Positions 8,215 to 16,629 of a DNA stretch of 49,743 nt are shown one piece after another. Source of the stretch: a virus; IMG/VR virus record IMGVR_UViG_3300050121_000303, positions 1 through 49,743 of that record; one strand, written 5' to 3'. The notes beneath the pieces are model-generated. The model saw only the letters and a program-made list of their open reading frames with translations, had not been told where the DNA came from and made no database searches. Each line of letters starts with the position of its first letter. The stretch's first letter is position 1. The position numbers were made by a program, and so were the translations under genes.

Positions 8215-8773
8215 GAATAATACACCGTTTGGTCTGTATAACAAAGCAGTTGGTTCCGGTTTTGCTGGCAGCGGCCATATAAAGCACCATCCCGAGCAGG
8301 CACCGGTGCGTAATTTTTGGTTTGGAGATGTACGAAAACTAAAGGGCAAAGACATTCTGAATGCACTCGGAATGAAAGAAGGGGACATTGACTGTGTTTG
8401 CGGTGGACCTCCCTGCCAGGGATTCAGCGTGGCCGGAAAACAAAACATAGCAGACCCACGCAATAATCTTGTCTATGAGTTTGGCAGAATGATTGTCGAG
8501 CTTCAGCCTAAAACGTTTGTTATGGAGGAAGTGCCCGCAATCTTAAATTTTTTCGATCCGGATGGCATACCCGTTCTTGATAAATTCGCCATGATTATAT
8601 CAGAAGGTGGGTACGGAAAATGGGAAAACATCAAAAAGGGAATGCTCATGCAAGCTGGATGCGCTGCAGGGATGAAAAGCATGCGCGGAAACGCCAAACT
8701 TAAAAGAACTTCGGCCAACCGGAAGAAAAAAGATAAGACCACAGAACGGGAACAAATATCATTATTCGAATAA
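8198..8773 (+). pseudogene. DNA cytosine-5 methyltransferase, 5' end lost
   Basis: C5-cytosine methyltransferase sequence carrying motif IV GGPPCQGFSVAG with the catalytic Cys, and motif VI MEEVPAIL. The C-terminus ends in ISLFE, as is common for small phage enzymes. The N-terminal SAM-binding motif I (DLFxGxGG) is absent, and the frame is continuous with PAPS-reductase DNA just upstream of 8198. An ATG at 8198 could give a 191-aa product, but without motif I it should not bind SAM normally. I read it as a remnant produced by the same deletion. Confidence 0.75.
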
Positions 8774-8867
8774 TTATGGGGTGGTGATTGCCCGTGATGG
8801 TTAAAATACACACTTCCGCTGGATGGCAACCAGCAGAGTAGATTGAGCTTTTTCGGGGGGGTTACTT

Positions 8868-9077
8868 ATGACTGATATAGATAAATGCTGCGGTACTTGC
8901 GCTAGGTGGCAACAGGACAAGCAAGAGAACAGGCCTAAAAAGATTCGGACGATGTTTGTAGGTATCTGTGGACTTGACGGTAAGAGCAGGGATTTCGGCG
9001 CAATGACAGGGTGTTTTGGCTGGAAGGAAGCTGATCCGTGGGTCATAGAGGCCAGGGGAAAAGACGGGATTATTTAG
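8868..9077 (+). CDS. Small cysteine-rich phage protein
   Basis: A 69-aa protein with CCGTCARW near the start and CGLDG...GCFGW later, suggesting a zinc-binding fold of the kind found in many small phage early proteins. Start ATG after a G-rich site (GGGGGGGTTACTT). Function unknown. Confidence 0.55.
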   Translation: MTDIDKCCGTCARWQQDKQENRPKKIRTMFVGICGLDGKSRDFGAMTGCFGWKEADPWVIEARGKDGII

Positions 9078-9131
9078 CAGGGGGACAAGCCCAAAGGGGC
9101 TTTAAATAAACAAATGAAGGGAGAGGGTACC

Positions 9132-9458
9132 ATGCCAGGTTGGGAAATGAACGATCAGCTGGACCTGAAAGCCGTAGGGCTTGAAGCAGATTTTCAGCGG
9201 GAGTACAAGCGTGTTATTGCAGCTCTTGATAAAGGAGAAAAAGGCAGTATCACTATCAAGATGGAGATCAAACGCTCCAAAGAAATGGATACCATGGTAG
9301 AGCTGGCTTCATCTATAGCATCTACGGTTCCGGCCAGGAAAAGAAAAACCATGGGTCGGTTGGGTGAGAATTGCATCTGCATCGAGGCCGAAACAGAACC
9401 CCAGAACAATGTTCTTACTTTATTTGATGGAAAGGCAGGTATACCAAATGAAGGATAA
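9132..9458 (+). CDS. Phage early protein of unknown function
   Basis: A 108-aa protein; ATG at 9132 follows AGGGAGAGG, and an ATG at 9114 lies upstream of that site. Lys-rich, with an N-terminal helix and a central strand region (GSITIKMEIKRS). It overlaps the DUF2303-like gene by 11 bases, and the pair is a likely functional unit ahead of the replication genes. Confidence 0.6.
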   Translation: MPGWEMNDQLDLKAVGLEADFQREYKRVIAALDKGEKGSITIKMEIKRSKEMDTMVELASSIASTVPARKRKTMGRLGENCICIEAETEPQNNVLTLFDGKAGIPNEG

Positions 9459-10182
9459 TATTAAAATCGACGTTAACTCGGCCCCAGGAACTGAGACAAT
9501 ATTTATTAAATATCAAGAGCCCCGGGAATATATTCTTCAGGGCACTAGGTACCAACTACGCAGCACCCAGGCTGTAATAGATCTCATTAATAAACGTGGA
9601 TCGGCTGAGAGCACACAGATATTCTATGTCGATTCAGATATTCCCAAAGTGCAGGTAATACTGAATGATACTATTTCAGATCGGGATAAAGATCTGGCTG
9701 TTTATTCGTTTGAACACTCCGGAGATTTAGCAGAATGGGAAGAAATTCTTAATGATTGGATCGACCAGAAGACCTTTATAAATTTCTTGAAGCGCCGTGA
9801 TGTTTTGGTAGAGTTTCCGGAAGTTATGGGCATTCAAGCGGCAGTTCAACAATTGAAAATGGCAACTCAAATAACCGGAGATTACAGTTACGATGATCGT
9901 AACAATTATACCTTTGCAATAAAGGTAAACGATATGGAAGGCACCACCAGGATGCCCAATATTTTTGAAATTCACATCCCTATTCTTAATGAATCCGATT
10001 TAATCATGGATGTTGATATTGAGTTGGAGATCGGCAAACCGAAAGAACCAGGTCAGAAGCCAGCATTCCTCCTAACCTGTCCAAAGCTGTCCAGATACAT
10101 CAAAGAATCCGTAACCCATGAAATCGACAAAATTAAGGCCGCGCTGCCTGATTATAACATCATGGCTGGAAGTATTAACTAA
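9448..10182 (+). CDS. DUF2303-family phage protein
   Basis: A 244-aa protein whose C-terminal part (YTFAIKVNDMEGTT... IFEIHIPIL) matches my recollection of DUF2303, a family found beside phage recombination and replication genes. No catalytic motif is visible. ATG at 9448 lies within the end of the previous gene, so translation is probably coupled. Upstream in-frame ATG codons lie inside the preceding gene and lack a ribosome binding site. Confidence 0.65.
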   Translation: MKDNIKIDVNSAPGTETIFIKYQEPREYILQGTRYQLRSTQAVIDLINKRGSAESTQIFYVDSDIPKVQVILNDTISDRDKDLAVYSFEHSGDLAEWEEILNDWIDQKTFINFLKRRDVLVEFPEVMGIQAAVQQLKMATQITGDYSYDDRNNYTFAIKVNDMEGTTRMPNIFEIHIPILNESDLIMDVDIELEIGKPKEPGQKPAFLLTCPKLSRYIKESVTHEIDKIKAALPDYNIMAGSIN

Positions 10183-10257
10183 ATCAAATTAGGGGAGCCG
10201 GGGGATCCCGGTTCCCCTAATACATACAGTAAGAATCCAAGGTGAGGGGGGAAGTGG

Positions 10258-11085
10258 ATGCCAGTTGGTGATAGGGATAGTCTTAAAGCTGACCTGGATG
10301 ACGGTTATACAAAGATATCCAACTTAATTTTGGAAGCCCTGGCCATGTGCAAGATCAGTAGCGTCCAGAAAGGTATCTGTTTATTCCTCATGAGGCGTAC
10401 ATATGGATGGGGTAAGACAGAGGATGCTATTTCATTAAAGGATTTTTCTTTGGCTTGTGGTACGAGTCAGCCATATATTTCCCGGCAACTAAAAGAACTT
10501 CTCAAAAAAAACATTATCCTCCGGATTAATTATGAGCCAGGCAAGACACCAGTTTATTCATTTAATACAAGGGTTGCACAATGGGACAAGGGTTGCATAA
10601 ATGTGCAAGGGTTGCACGAATGTGCAAGACAAGGGTTATACGAATGTGCAAGGGTACCCTTGCACGAATGTGCAAGGGTTAACCAGGAGTCGACCTTAGA
10701 GCCATCGGAGACAGAAGCACCCCTAAAGAAAGAGTTAAAGAAAAAGAAAGAAATTAAGATATATACTCCCGACTTAAATGAATTTATTTTATCGAGTTTT
10801 TTGTTGGAAAAGATTCTCGATCATTTGCCTAGCTTCAAGCAGCCGGATATGCAAAAATGGGCCGCCCACATGGATGCCGTTTTAAGAATTGACGGGCGTG
10901 ATCCTCCTGAGGTAAAAGCGGTTATTATCTTCGCCCATGTCGATCCATTTTGGAAAAATAATATCCTGAGCGTGGATAAACTACGCAAACAGTATGACCA
11001 GCTTAATGCCAAAAGACTGTCGCAAGCAAGAAAGGTGGTGAATATGGATGCTAACCGATACAAGAACGATGACTACACTGGATGA
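10258..11085 (+). CDS. Replication protein O-like initiator
   Basis: A 275-aa replication initiator. Its N-terminal 100 residues (DGYTKISNLILEAL, RTYGWGK, SQPYISRQLKELLKK) form the winged-helix DNA-binding domain of the phage replication protein O family. A low-complexity linker follows (about residues 104-142) and is encoded by the iteron array. The C-terminal domain (about 160-275) would bind the helicase-loader complex. It is followed, with overlap, by the DnaC-like loader, as in lambda O-P. Start ATG after GGTGAGGGGGGAAGTGG. Confidence 0.85.
   Translation: MPVGDRDSLKADLDDGYTKISNLILEALAMCKISSVQKGICLFLMRRTYGWGKTEDAISLKDFSLACGTSQPYISRQLKELLKKNIILRINYEPGKTPVYSFNTRVAQWDKGCINVQGLHECARQGLYECARVPLHECARVNQESTLEPSETEAPLKKELKKKKEIKIYTPDLNEFILSSFLLEKILDHLPSFKQPDMQKWAAHMDAVLRIDGRDPPEVKAVIIFAHVDPFWKNNILSVDKLRKQYDQLNAKRLSQARKVVNMDANRYKNDDYTG
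10568..10684. repeat. Iteron array inside the initiator gene; likely replication origin
   Basis: Six CAAGGG-containing repeats (consensus about GCAAGGGTTGCACGAATGT) start at 10568, 10587, 10606, 10630, 10649 and 10673, with spacings 19, 19, 24, 19 and 24 bases. A perfect 20-bp palindrome, GTGCAAGGGTACCCTTGCAC, lies at 10646-10665. The 19-base spacing is not a codon multiple, so the repeats are conserved as DNA, not as protein. Lambda has its origin iterons at the same place in gene O, making this the best origin candidate. Confidence 0.8.
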
Positions 11086-11914
11086 CAATATTCCTTTCCG
11101 GGAACCTCTGCAGCGCGGATATATCCAGGTAGGCGGAATCGAAGAGTGCATATGTGATCATGATTTTTATAACACTGGCGATCCCGATCGGGGGCACGGC
11201 TGCGGCGGTGTATATTATCAGAGATATTATATCGATTATCAACAGACTCTGCATTGTGAGCGCACTCCGTGCAGCTGCATGATACCTATATTGCAAATAA
11301 AGGAGAACGAAAGGCAGCGCGAGAGTGTTCAGTCTCAAAAGGATCTTTTATTCCAAATGTGCCAATTCTATTTCGGCCAAAACAATCTGCTTTACGATGA
11401 GTCGCACAAACATATGACTCTGGAAAGCTTTAGGCCTGGAGATCCCAGCCAGGCGGAAGCGCTCGTAGCACTTAAAGGGTTTGAAGTTGGCAAAGATGGT
11501 ATTTGTCTATACGGCGATTCAGGCCGAGGCAAGACGCACCTCGCTTTGGGAGTGGCTCATCAAGCGACTAAAAAAGGCCATATCGCTTTGGCGATTAAAA
11601 GCATCGATTTGCTCAACCGGATCAAACGGACGTATGACAAAAAAGACGATGCTTCGGAGGCGGACATCATGTTTGCCCTGAAAAACGTAGATTTATTAGT
11701 GATTGATGAGGTAGGCATAGAAAAAACCACCGAATGGGTTACTGCTAAGTTTTACGAGGTGATCGACAGCCGACATAAACGTCGATCAACCATTTTCACC
11801 ACTAATTTCACCGGCAACCAGCTAAAAGAGAAAGAGGGCATGGCCTTGGTGTCGCGGATGTGGGGAACTGGAATGCGGTTCGAAATCCAAGGCAAGGATT
11901 GGAGGGTTGCGTGA
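11048..11914 (+). CDS. DnaC/IstB-like helicase loader ATPase
   Basis: A 288-aa AAA+ ATPase that would load the host replicative helicase at the phage origin. Walker A is GDSGRGKT (about residues 156-163), Walker B LLVIDEVG (about 215-222), and an FTTNF sensor-like stretch follows. The first 80 residues contain Cys/His groups (CICDHD, HGCGG, HCERTPCSC) that could form a zinc-binding helicase-interaction region. ATG at 11048 follows AAGGTGGTG and overlaps the initiator gene by 38 bases, so the two are coupled. Confidence 0.88.
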   Translation: MLTDTRTMTTLDDNIPFREPLQRGYIQVGGIEECICDHDFYNTGDPDRGHGCGGVYYQRYYIDYQQTLHCERTPCSCMIPILQIKENERQRESVQSQKDLLFQMCQFYFGQNNLLYDESHKHMTLESFRPGDPSQAEALVALKGFEVGKDGICLYGDSGRGKTHLALGVAHQATKKGHIALAIKSIDLLNRIKRTYDKKDDASEADIMFALKNVDLLVIDEVGIEKTTEWVTAKFYEVIDSRHKRRSTIFTTNFTGNQLKEKEGMALVSRMWGTGMRFEIQGKDWRVA

Positions 11915-12087
11915 TGGCAGGGGTAATCAAGCCGCCTTATCCATATCCAGTCGCGTTCTGTTGGTACTGGGGGAGCGAACTGTCACGGAAAGATGTTATT
12001 AAAAAAGGGTGTATGGATTCGGCCAAACAAATTGATGGCAAATGCAAGCATTACCAGGCCTACGGGCGCAAAGCTCAGGCCAATTAA
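11914..12087 (+). CDS. Small phage protein with C-terminal cysteines
   Basis: A 57-aa product starting at an ATG that overlaps the stop of the loader gene (TGATG), behind GGAGGG. Aromatic-rich N-terminus (YPYPVAFCWYWG) and CMDSAK...CKHY cysteines. No family recognised; the tight coupling suggests it is real. Confidence 0.5.
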   Translation: MAGVIKPPYPYPVAFCWYWGSELSRKDVIKKGCMDSAKQIDGKCKHYQAYGRKAQAN

Positions 12088-12107
12088 AAAACGGGGGAGG
12101 GTACAGA

Positions 12108-12632
12108 GTGAGGCAAAAGCAGAATGGGTGGTACAAAGCAACTGAAAAGCTGCTATATACATACAAAAGCTTCCCGATCAGGATCATGTCTTTGATGCAG
12201 CAGATCGAAATGGTCCGGCAGCGTTTGGAACCCAGCATGATAGCCAGCTATGAATTGCATGAAGGCGCTACCTACTCTGTATCAAATCCAGTTGAAAAAT
12301 CCGTAATCGACCGGATCGAAGGCGATGCAATTTTGAAACTTCAATGCAAAATTAAAAATCTCGAAGTTTTAAAACAGATAGTCGAAGTGTCGGTCGACAC
12401 CATGCTCGATTCGGAACAAAAACGCCTAGTTGAAAAAATTTATTATAAAAAGCATACCTGGCAAGAAATAACCATCGATATGAGCATCGATAAAAATACT
12501 TATTATGATAGCAAAAATGAGATCGTAAAAGTATTGGGATGGTGTTTCGGGTACCTGCCTGATGAAGAGGTTGAATCGGTGCTCGGAATGTTTATGGATC
12601 AGGCGCTGTGGAAAAAAGCGAAAGCGATATAG
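12108..12632 (+). CDS. ArpU/RinA-like phage transcription regulator
   Basis: A 174-aa protein; GTG at 12108 follows GGGGGAGGG. The C-terminal part has a sigma-70-region-4-like HTH (RLVEKIYYKKHTWQEITIDM, then DKNTYYDSKNEIVKVLGW). Proteins of the ArpU/RinA type activate late phage genes and usually lie at the end of the early region, as here. It probably controls the packaging and structural operon starting near 19.7 kb. Confidence 0.75.
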   Translation: MRQKQNGWYKATEKLLYTYKSFPIRIMSLMQQIEMVRQRLEPSMIASYELHEGATYSVSNPVEKSVIDRIEGDAILKLQCKIKNLEVLKQIVEVSVDTMLDSEQKRLVEKIYYKKHTWQEITIDMSIDKNTYYDSKNEIVKVLGWCFGYLPDEEVESVLGMFMDQALWKKAKAI

Positions 12633-12645
12633 GGGAGGTAATCGG

Positions 12646-13005
12646 ATGTTAAACGATGCTAGAACAAAGATACAAACCGAAATGGACCAGAATGCAAGCG
12701 ATCAGTATATACAAGTGATCGGAGATTTTATTTTGCAGCATCTCGAGGCTAATCCGGGTGATGCTAAAAAGATCATGCAACCGGATAAGACTATTGCTAA
12801 AAGCTTTAATAAGTTAGAGAAGGCAGCCTGGGCTAAGAAAAATAATAAAAATTATGCCATGATCCCGCCCCAAGAAGGCCTAACCATTGTCTTGAAATAT
12901 TTTGGAATACAAGGAGAGGCGATAGTCACTTCGCCAACTCCATTGACTCCGGTACCGGAAAAGAAGTCGGCTGATTTCGATATCCGGCTGGAAGATCTCT
13001 TGTAG
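12646..13005 (+). CDS. PcfK-like protein
   Basis: A 119-aa protein; ATG at 12646 follows GGGGAGG. The segment from IQVIGDFILQHL to GLTIVLKYFGIQ fits PcfK-like proteins (first named in the enterococcal plasmid pCF10), which occur in phages immediately before a PcfJ-like gene. The next gene fits PcfJ, which supports the call. Function is unknown in both plasmids and phages. Confidence 0.7.
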   Translation: MLNDARTKIQTEMDQNASDQYIQVIGDFILQHLEANPGDAKKIMQPDKTIAKSFNKLEKAAWAKKNNKNYAMIPPQEGLTIVLKYFGIQGEAIVTSPTPLTPVPEKKSADFDIRLEDLL

Positions 13006-13017
13006 GAGGTGCGCGAA

Positions 13018-14631
13018 TTGTTAAAAGCTGAATTAGTGATACCTCAAATGTTTTCGGCCTACGCTGAAAGCATCGAATATCTATCCAATGGCCTGCACCA
13101 CTACCAATACTTCTGCGAAGAGTGCAAACTAATATTCTCCGTAGCTTGGGGGAAGATACCTGGAAGCATGAGTTGGTATGAGCTTGGAAAATATATTACT
13201 TGCCCTAATTGTGGTATGCATCACGAAAAATACGTAGCTTACATCAAGCGCAATGAACTGGTCCCTTATAAACTGCGCCTAGCCGTTAAGGAATACAAAG
13301 AGTTTGTTGCCCTGGAAGTAACCGGAGATGCGTCATATTTCAGTGATTATTTACACTTTAAAGCGAGGAAGTACAAAGAAACATTCCGGTTTAATGTGTT
13401 CACCCAGACCGTTACTTTTACATCCACCGACGGTGAAACTATGGAGCTTGGCAGCCCCTTCAAACTGGATCTACTTGACGGCAAGAAAAGCATTCTTAGA
13501 TTTTTCAAACTCAACTGTTTGGCCAACGCAGAACATAAATCAGAGCTGAACAATATTTTAAAAGTCCTTCGGGAAACCGTACAAAATAAACTCGACAAAC
13601 GCATTGGACATAAAGTCCCGTCAATGTTTATAAACTGCGGTAGTTATTGCGGAATATTCCTGTTGCCAATCTTGAACATTGCGTATCGGGTTGCATGCCC
13701 TGATGCACCCAATCTTCCTGCTGTGTACCGCGAAGATAAAGCAAGGATTGAAACCTTTTGGCGGGATAGGATGATCAATGACTTTGATTATTTTAACAGC
13801 GTAATGGAGCAGACCCGTAATAAAAAAGACTTTGTCACAGCGCTGATCAACGCCCAAGAACTGCCAAACAAACCGGCCGTAAGACGGATCCTGACAGATG
13901 ATCCATTTAGGGTTAAGCTGCTCGCTGAAGCTTTTCCCCTTTGTAAAAATTATGACTGTGCAATCAACCTCTACCAAGCGTTATTAGATTTCCCCAAAGA
14001 CTATTCTTCAACCTACCTCAACGAAGAGCTGTTTCAATTCCTGCATAAAATGCGGCCTTTATATGGCGAAGATGGAGTCATCCGTTTAGTCGCAGAGGCA
14101 CAGGAACTAAAAACAAAAGACTGTGCCAATCTATACAGCCAGCTGATCGCAGAAAATAAAAAAGCTATCAAAACTGAAGGGATAAAACTCAGAGATTTGC
14201 ATGATTGGATGGCGCTGAGACATAAGATTCAAACTCATACGAATATTAAGTTTGACGTTCCGGAACACATTATCAAAAGGCTTTCAATGCAGACTGATAG
14301 ATTGAAATTCTTCTTACCGAAAGAGTCATTGGAATTACTGACAGCCGGCCATGAGCTACATAATTGTGTTGCTTCGTACGGAAAAAACATGAAGGACAAT
14401 AATCTATGGATAGTTCTAGTGGCTGATGATAAAGGCAAACTGGCCGCATGTTTAGAGATTAACAACAAGGAACTGGTTCAGGCCGAGATCGGCAGAAATA
14501 AAAAGGTTTCAAGCGACCCTGAATTAAATGCAGCGATATTTGCCTGGGCTAAGGCAACCGGCATCAAAATCAAGACCTCAGATGTAAAATTGCCTGCCAA
14601 AAAGGGAACCAAAATAGCAATACCGGCTTAG
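13018..14631 (+). CDS. PcfJ-like protein with N-terminal zinc ribbon
   Basis: A 537-aa protein; I choose TTG at 13018, seven bases after GGAGGT, over the GTG at 13009 inside that site. A zinc-ribbon candidate lies near the N-terminus (CEEC then CPNC). The C-terminal region contains the PcfJ-type block AGHELHNCVASYGKNM followed by LAACLEI and VQAEIGRNKKVS. The long middle is helical. It forms an operon with the PcfK-like gene. No enzymatic function is established. Confidence 0.75.
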   Translation: MLKAELVIPQMFSAYAESIEYLSNGLHHYQYFCEECKLIFSVAWGKIPGSMSWYELGKYITCPNCGMHHEKYVAYIKRNELVPYKLRLAVKEYKEFVALEVTGDASYFSDYLHFKARKYKETFRFNVFTQTVTFTSTDGETMELGSPFKLDLLDGKKSILRFFKLNCLANAEHKSELNNILKVLRETVQNKLDKRIGHKVPSMFINCGSYCGIFLLPILNIAYRVACPDAPNLPAVYREDKARIETFWRDRMINDFDYFNSVMEQTRNKKDFVTALINAQELPNKPAVRRILTDDPFRVKLLAEAFPLCKNYDCAINLYQALLDFPKDYSSTYLNEELFQFLHKMRPLYGEDGVIRLVAEAQELKTKDCANLYSQLIAENKKAIKTEGIKLRDLHDWMALRHKIQTHTNIKFDVPEHIIKRLSMQTDRLKFFLPKESLELLTAGHELHNCVASYGKNMKDNNLWIVLVADDKGKLAACLEINNKELVQAEIGRNKKVSSDPELNAAIFAWAKATGIKIKTSDVKLPAKKGTKIAIPA

Positions 14632-14647
14632 CCGGGGAAGGAGATAA

Positions 14648-15595
14648 ATGATGGAAACAGCGATAGCGATTAGAACCCCGGATTTAATTGCAGCAGAAAT
14701 AAACAGCATTAAATCGCAGACTAGGACCATGGTCCTATGTAACAGCATCGAAATAGGCCGCTGTCTGGTGGAGGGCAAATCGGTTATACCTCATGGCGAG
14801 TGGGGAAAATGGCTTGAAGCGTCAGTTGATTATTCTCAGTCCACCGCAAACAACCTGATGAGGATATTTGATGAGTACGGAGCCAACCAATTAGCCCTTT
14901 TTGGAGCAGAAGCAAAATCCCAAGCGCTTGGCAGTTTGTCCTACACACAGGCAGTTGCAATGCTCGGAGTGCCAGCAGAAGAGCGGGAAGATTTCATTAA
15001 AGAAAATGATATCGACAATATGAGCACCCGGGAACTGCAGCAAGCAATCAAGGATAGGGATCAGGCTAAGGAAGATCTTGAAGCAGCGCAAAAGATTATC
15101 GATGAAAAGAACGAGAAAGCACGGTTATTACAGAAACAAAAAGACGATGCCGAGGCTGACCTACTCCGGGCTCAGGAAATACAGACTGGTCTTAACGCTA
15201 GGCTGTTTGAAACTCAAAAACAGCTTACGGAAGCTGAAAAAAATGGCAATGCGGAAGAAGTCGAGCGCCTAAAGTCGGAATTGGAACAGGCCGATCAACT
15301 GCTGGTCAGTGCCAATGAGGAAATAGCTGAATTAAAGGCAAAGCCGCTTGATATCCAGGCCACCACTACTATTGAAAAGATTCCGGAAGAAGTGGAAAAA
15401 GAACTGGCCCACTTAAGGCAGCAAAACAAGAGCGTAGCCATCCTTAAATATACGCTCCATTTCAACAATTTGGTCAAAGGCTTCCAAGATCTGCTCGGCT
15501 CCCTGGCCGAGATCCAACAGGATGATCCAACAGTGCATGAGAAATATCAGCATGCAACCCTGGAGCTGATCAGCAAGATGTCAGCCAGGCTGTAG
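14648..15595 (+). CDS. DUF3102-family protein with long coiled coil
   Basis: A 315-aa protein. Residues 1-110 match the DUF3102 pattern (RCLVEGKSVIPHGEWGKWL, YTQAVAMLGVP), and residues 120-240 form a Glu/Lys-rich coiled coil. The C-terminal 40 residues, from about 15470, are duplicated downstream at 16460. ATG at 14648 or 14651 follows AAGGAG. DUF3102 proteins are common in Gram-positive phages and resemble ParB-like or DNA-modifying-accessory proteins in context; function is unproven. Its 3' end is the left boundary of an inserted cassette. Confidence 0.75.
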   Translation: MMETAIAIRTPDLIAAEINSIKSQTRTMVLCNSIEIGRCLVEGKSVIPHGEWGKWLEASVDYSQSTANNLMRIFDEYGANQLALFGAEAKSQALGSLSYTQAVAMLGVPAEEREDFIKENDIDNMSTRELQQAIKDRDQAKEDLEAAQKIIDEKNEKARLLQKQKDDAEADLLRAQEIQTGLNARLFETQKQLTEAEKNGNAEEVERLKSELEQADQLLVSANEEIAELKAKPLDIQATTTIEKIPEEVEKELAHLRQQNKSVAILKYTLHFNNLVKGFQDLLGSLAEIQQDDPTVHEKYQHATLELISKMSARL

Positions 15596-15597
15596 TG
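15488..15597. repeat. Direct repeat, left copy (3' end of the DUF3102 gene)
   Basis: A 98-base block (15488-15585) is identical to 16481-16578. Similarity continues with a few substitutions to the stop codon and four bases beyond. It encodes the natural C-terminus of the intact DUF3102 gene and bounds the cassette 15600-16459 on the left. Confidence 0.95.
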
Positions 15598-15599
15598 CA

Positions 15600-15947
15600 A
15601 TGAACTATTGCTATGACAAAAAATGCTTTGCAAATGACGCGCGGAACAACATTTGTAGATTAAAAAATGAAGATTTAGAGGGATGGCTTAATAAATTAAC
15701 ATACTTAGAAATATTTAAACACTGCGGATTCGCGCGAGTAAATGACAAGTTATTGCTATTTTTGTTTGGAGTAACTTATAAGGATCATGTATGTAAAAAC
15801 TGTATTTCTTACCAAGGCAAGGATATGTGGGGCATTTGTAACAAAAAGAATGGCAAAAGATATTGTGAATGTAGAGCAACAGAATGTTTTGAACTTAGAC
15901 CCCGATCCAGAAATAATACTGGTTTCTTTATTTTTATATATTACTGA
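15600..15947 (+). CDS. Cysteine-rich protein of the inserted cassette
   Basis: A 115-aa protein with about ten cysteines in pairs (CYDKKC, CKNC, CNKKNGKRYCEC, ATEC), which suggests metal binding. The ATG overlaps the end of the repeat, and no strong ribosome binding site is seen, so translation may depend on the preceding gene. Composition is more AT-rich than neighbours. No family is recognised; it is carried with the GNAT gene between direct repeats. Confidence 0.55.
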   Translation: MNYCYDKKCFANDARNNICRLKNEDLEGWLNKLTYLEIFKHCGFARVNDKLLLFLFGVTYKDHVCKNCISYQGKDMWGICNKKNGKRYCECRATECFELRPRSRNNTGFFIFIYY

Positions 15948-15961
15948 AAGGAGTTGATAAA

Positions 15962-16459
15962 TTGCTTGCTCCAGCAACTTTACATGAAGACCAGCTAACA
16001 AGGCAATACAAAGAAGCAGTATGCGATGATCATTTCAAATTTTACATGGGTACGTCATACCGAAACTACAATCTTGAAATACAAAGAAATGATTGGAACG
16101 TAATTCAGCGTGTATCAATCGACAAGGGTGGAAAGTTAATTGGATTTATGAGTGCCAGTATTGACAGGGAAAGTAGAGTTGTAGGTAGTTTTGGGATACT
16201 TAACTTTACCAAGAAAACAAATATCATATGGTCGATGGATATCGTCAAATTCATAAGGGAGTTAAGGGATCAGTATGACGCAAGTAAGTTTGAATTTGTC
16301 GGGTTCGTTGGTAGTGATGCAGAACGCATGTATCGAAGGTTTATTGAAAAGCATGGTGGCAACATCGCCGGGACATTAAGGCGCACGGCGCTATTAATTG
16401 ATGGTAACTATTATGACTCTACCTTATTTGAAATAATGAGAGAAGACATGAATTTCTAA
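15962..16459 (+). CDS. GNAT-like acetyltransferase of the inserted cassette
   Basis: A 165-aa protein, TTG start five bases after AAAGGAG. The fold pattern (strand GKLIGFMSASIDR, strand VVGSFGILNF, helix IVKFIRELRDQY, FEFVGFVGSDAERMYRRFIEKHGG) fits GCN5-type acetyltransferases, with the helix after VGSDAER in the place of the acetyl-CoA loop. Small GNAT-like proteins occur in many phages as morons. The substrate is unknown. Its stop codon directly abuts the repeated DUF3102 fragment. Confidence 0.55.
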   Translation: MLAPATLHEDQLTRQYKEAVCDDHFKFYMGTSYRNYNLEIQRNDWNVIQRVSIDKGGKLIGFMSASIDRESRVVGSFGILNFTKKTNIIWSMDIVKFIRELRDQYDASKFEFVGFVGSDAERMYRRFIEKHGGNIAGTLRRTALLIDGNYYDSTLFEIMREDMNF

Positions 16460-16588
16460 GATCTGGTTAAAGGTTTTAATGATCTGCTCGGCTCCCTGGC
16501 CGAGATCCAACAGGATGATCCAACAGTGCATGAGAAATATCAGCATGCAACCCTGGAGCTGATCAGCAAGATGTCAGCAAAGCTGTAG
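16460..16588 (+). pseudogene. Duplicated 3' fragment of a DUF3102 gene (right direct repeat)
   Basis: Forty-two codons plus stop, in frame with the C-terminus of the gene at 14648 and starting immediately after the GNAT stop. The core 16481-16578 is identical to 15488-15585. The flanks differ mainly by silent or conservative changes (VKGFN versus VKGFQ, SAKL versus SARL). Divergent flanks around an identical core indicate that the fragment came from a related allele rather than from a simple local duplication. Confidence 0.9.
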
Positions 16589-16629
16589 TGTGCAGTATGT
16601 TAAGAAAGCGATATAGAGGGGGTGGAAAG

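Noticed and set aside
7651-8773. Functional fusion or programmed frameshift between reductase and methyltransferase
   Set aside because: The methyltransferase part lacks motif I entirely and no slippery site is visible, so a deletion is simpler.
10568-10684. CRISPR-like spaced repeats
   Set aside because: Units are about 19 bases, spacers are too short, the array lies inside an initiator coding sequence, and no cas gene is present; origin iterons explain it better.
15600-16459. Insertion sequence or homing endonuclease
   Set aside because: Neither gene has transposase, HNH, GIY-YIG or LAGLIDADG motifs, and there are no terminal inverted repeats.
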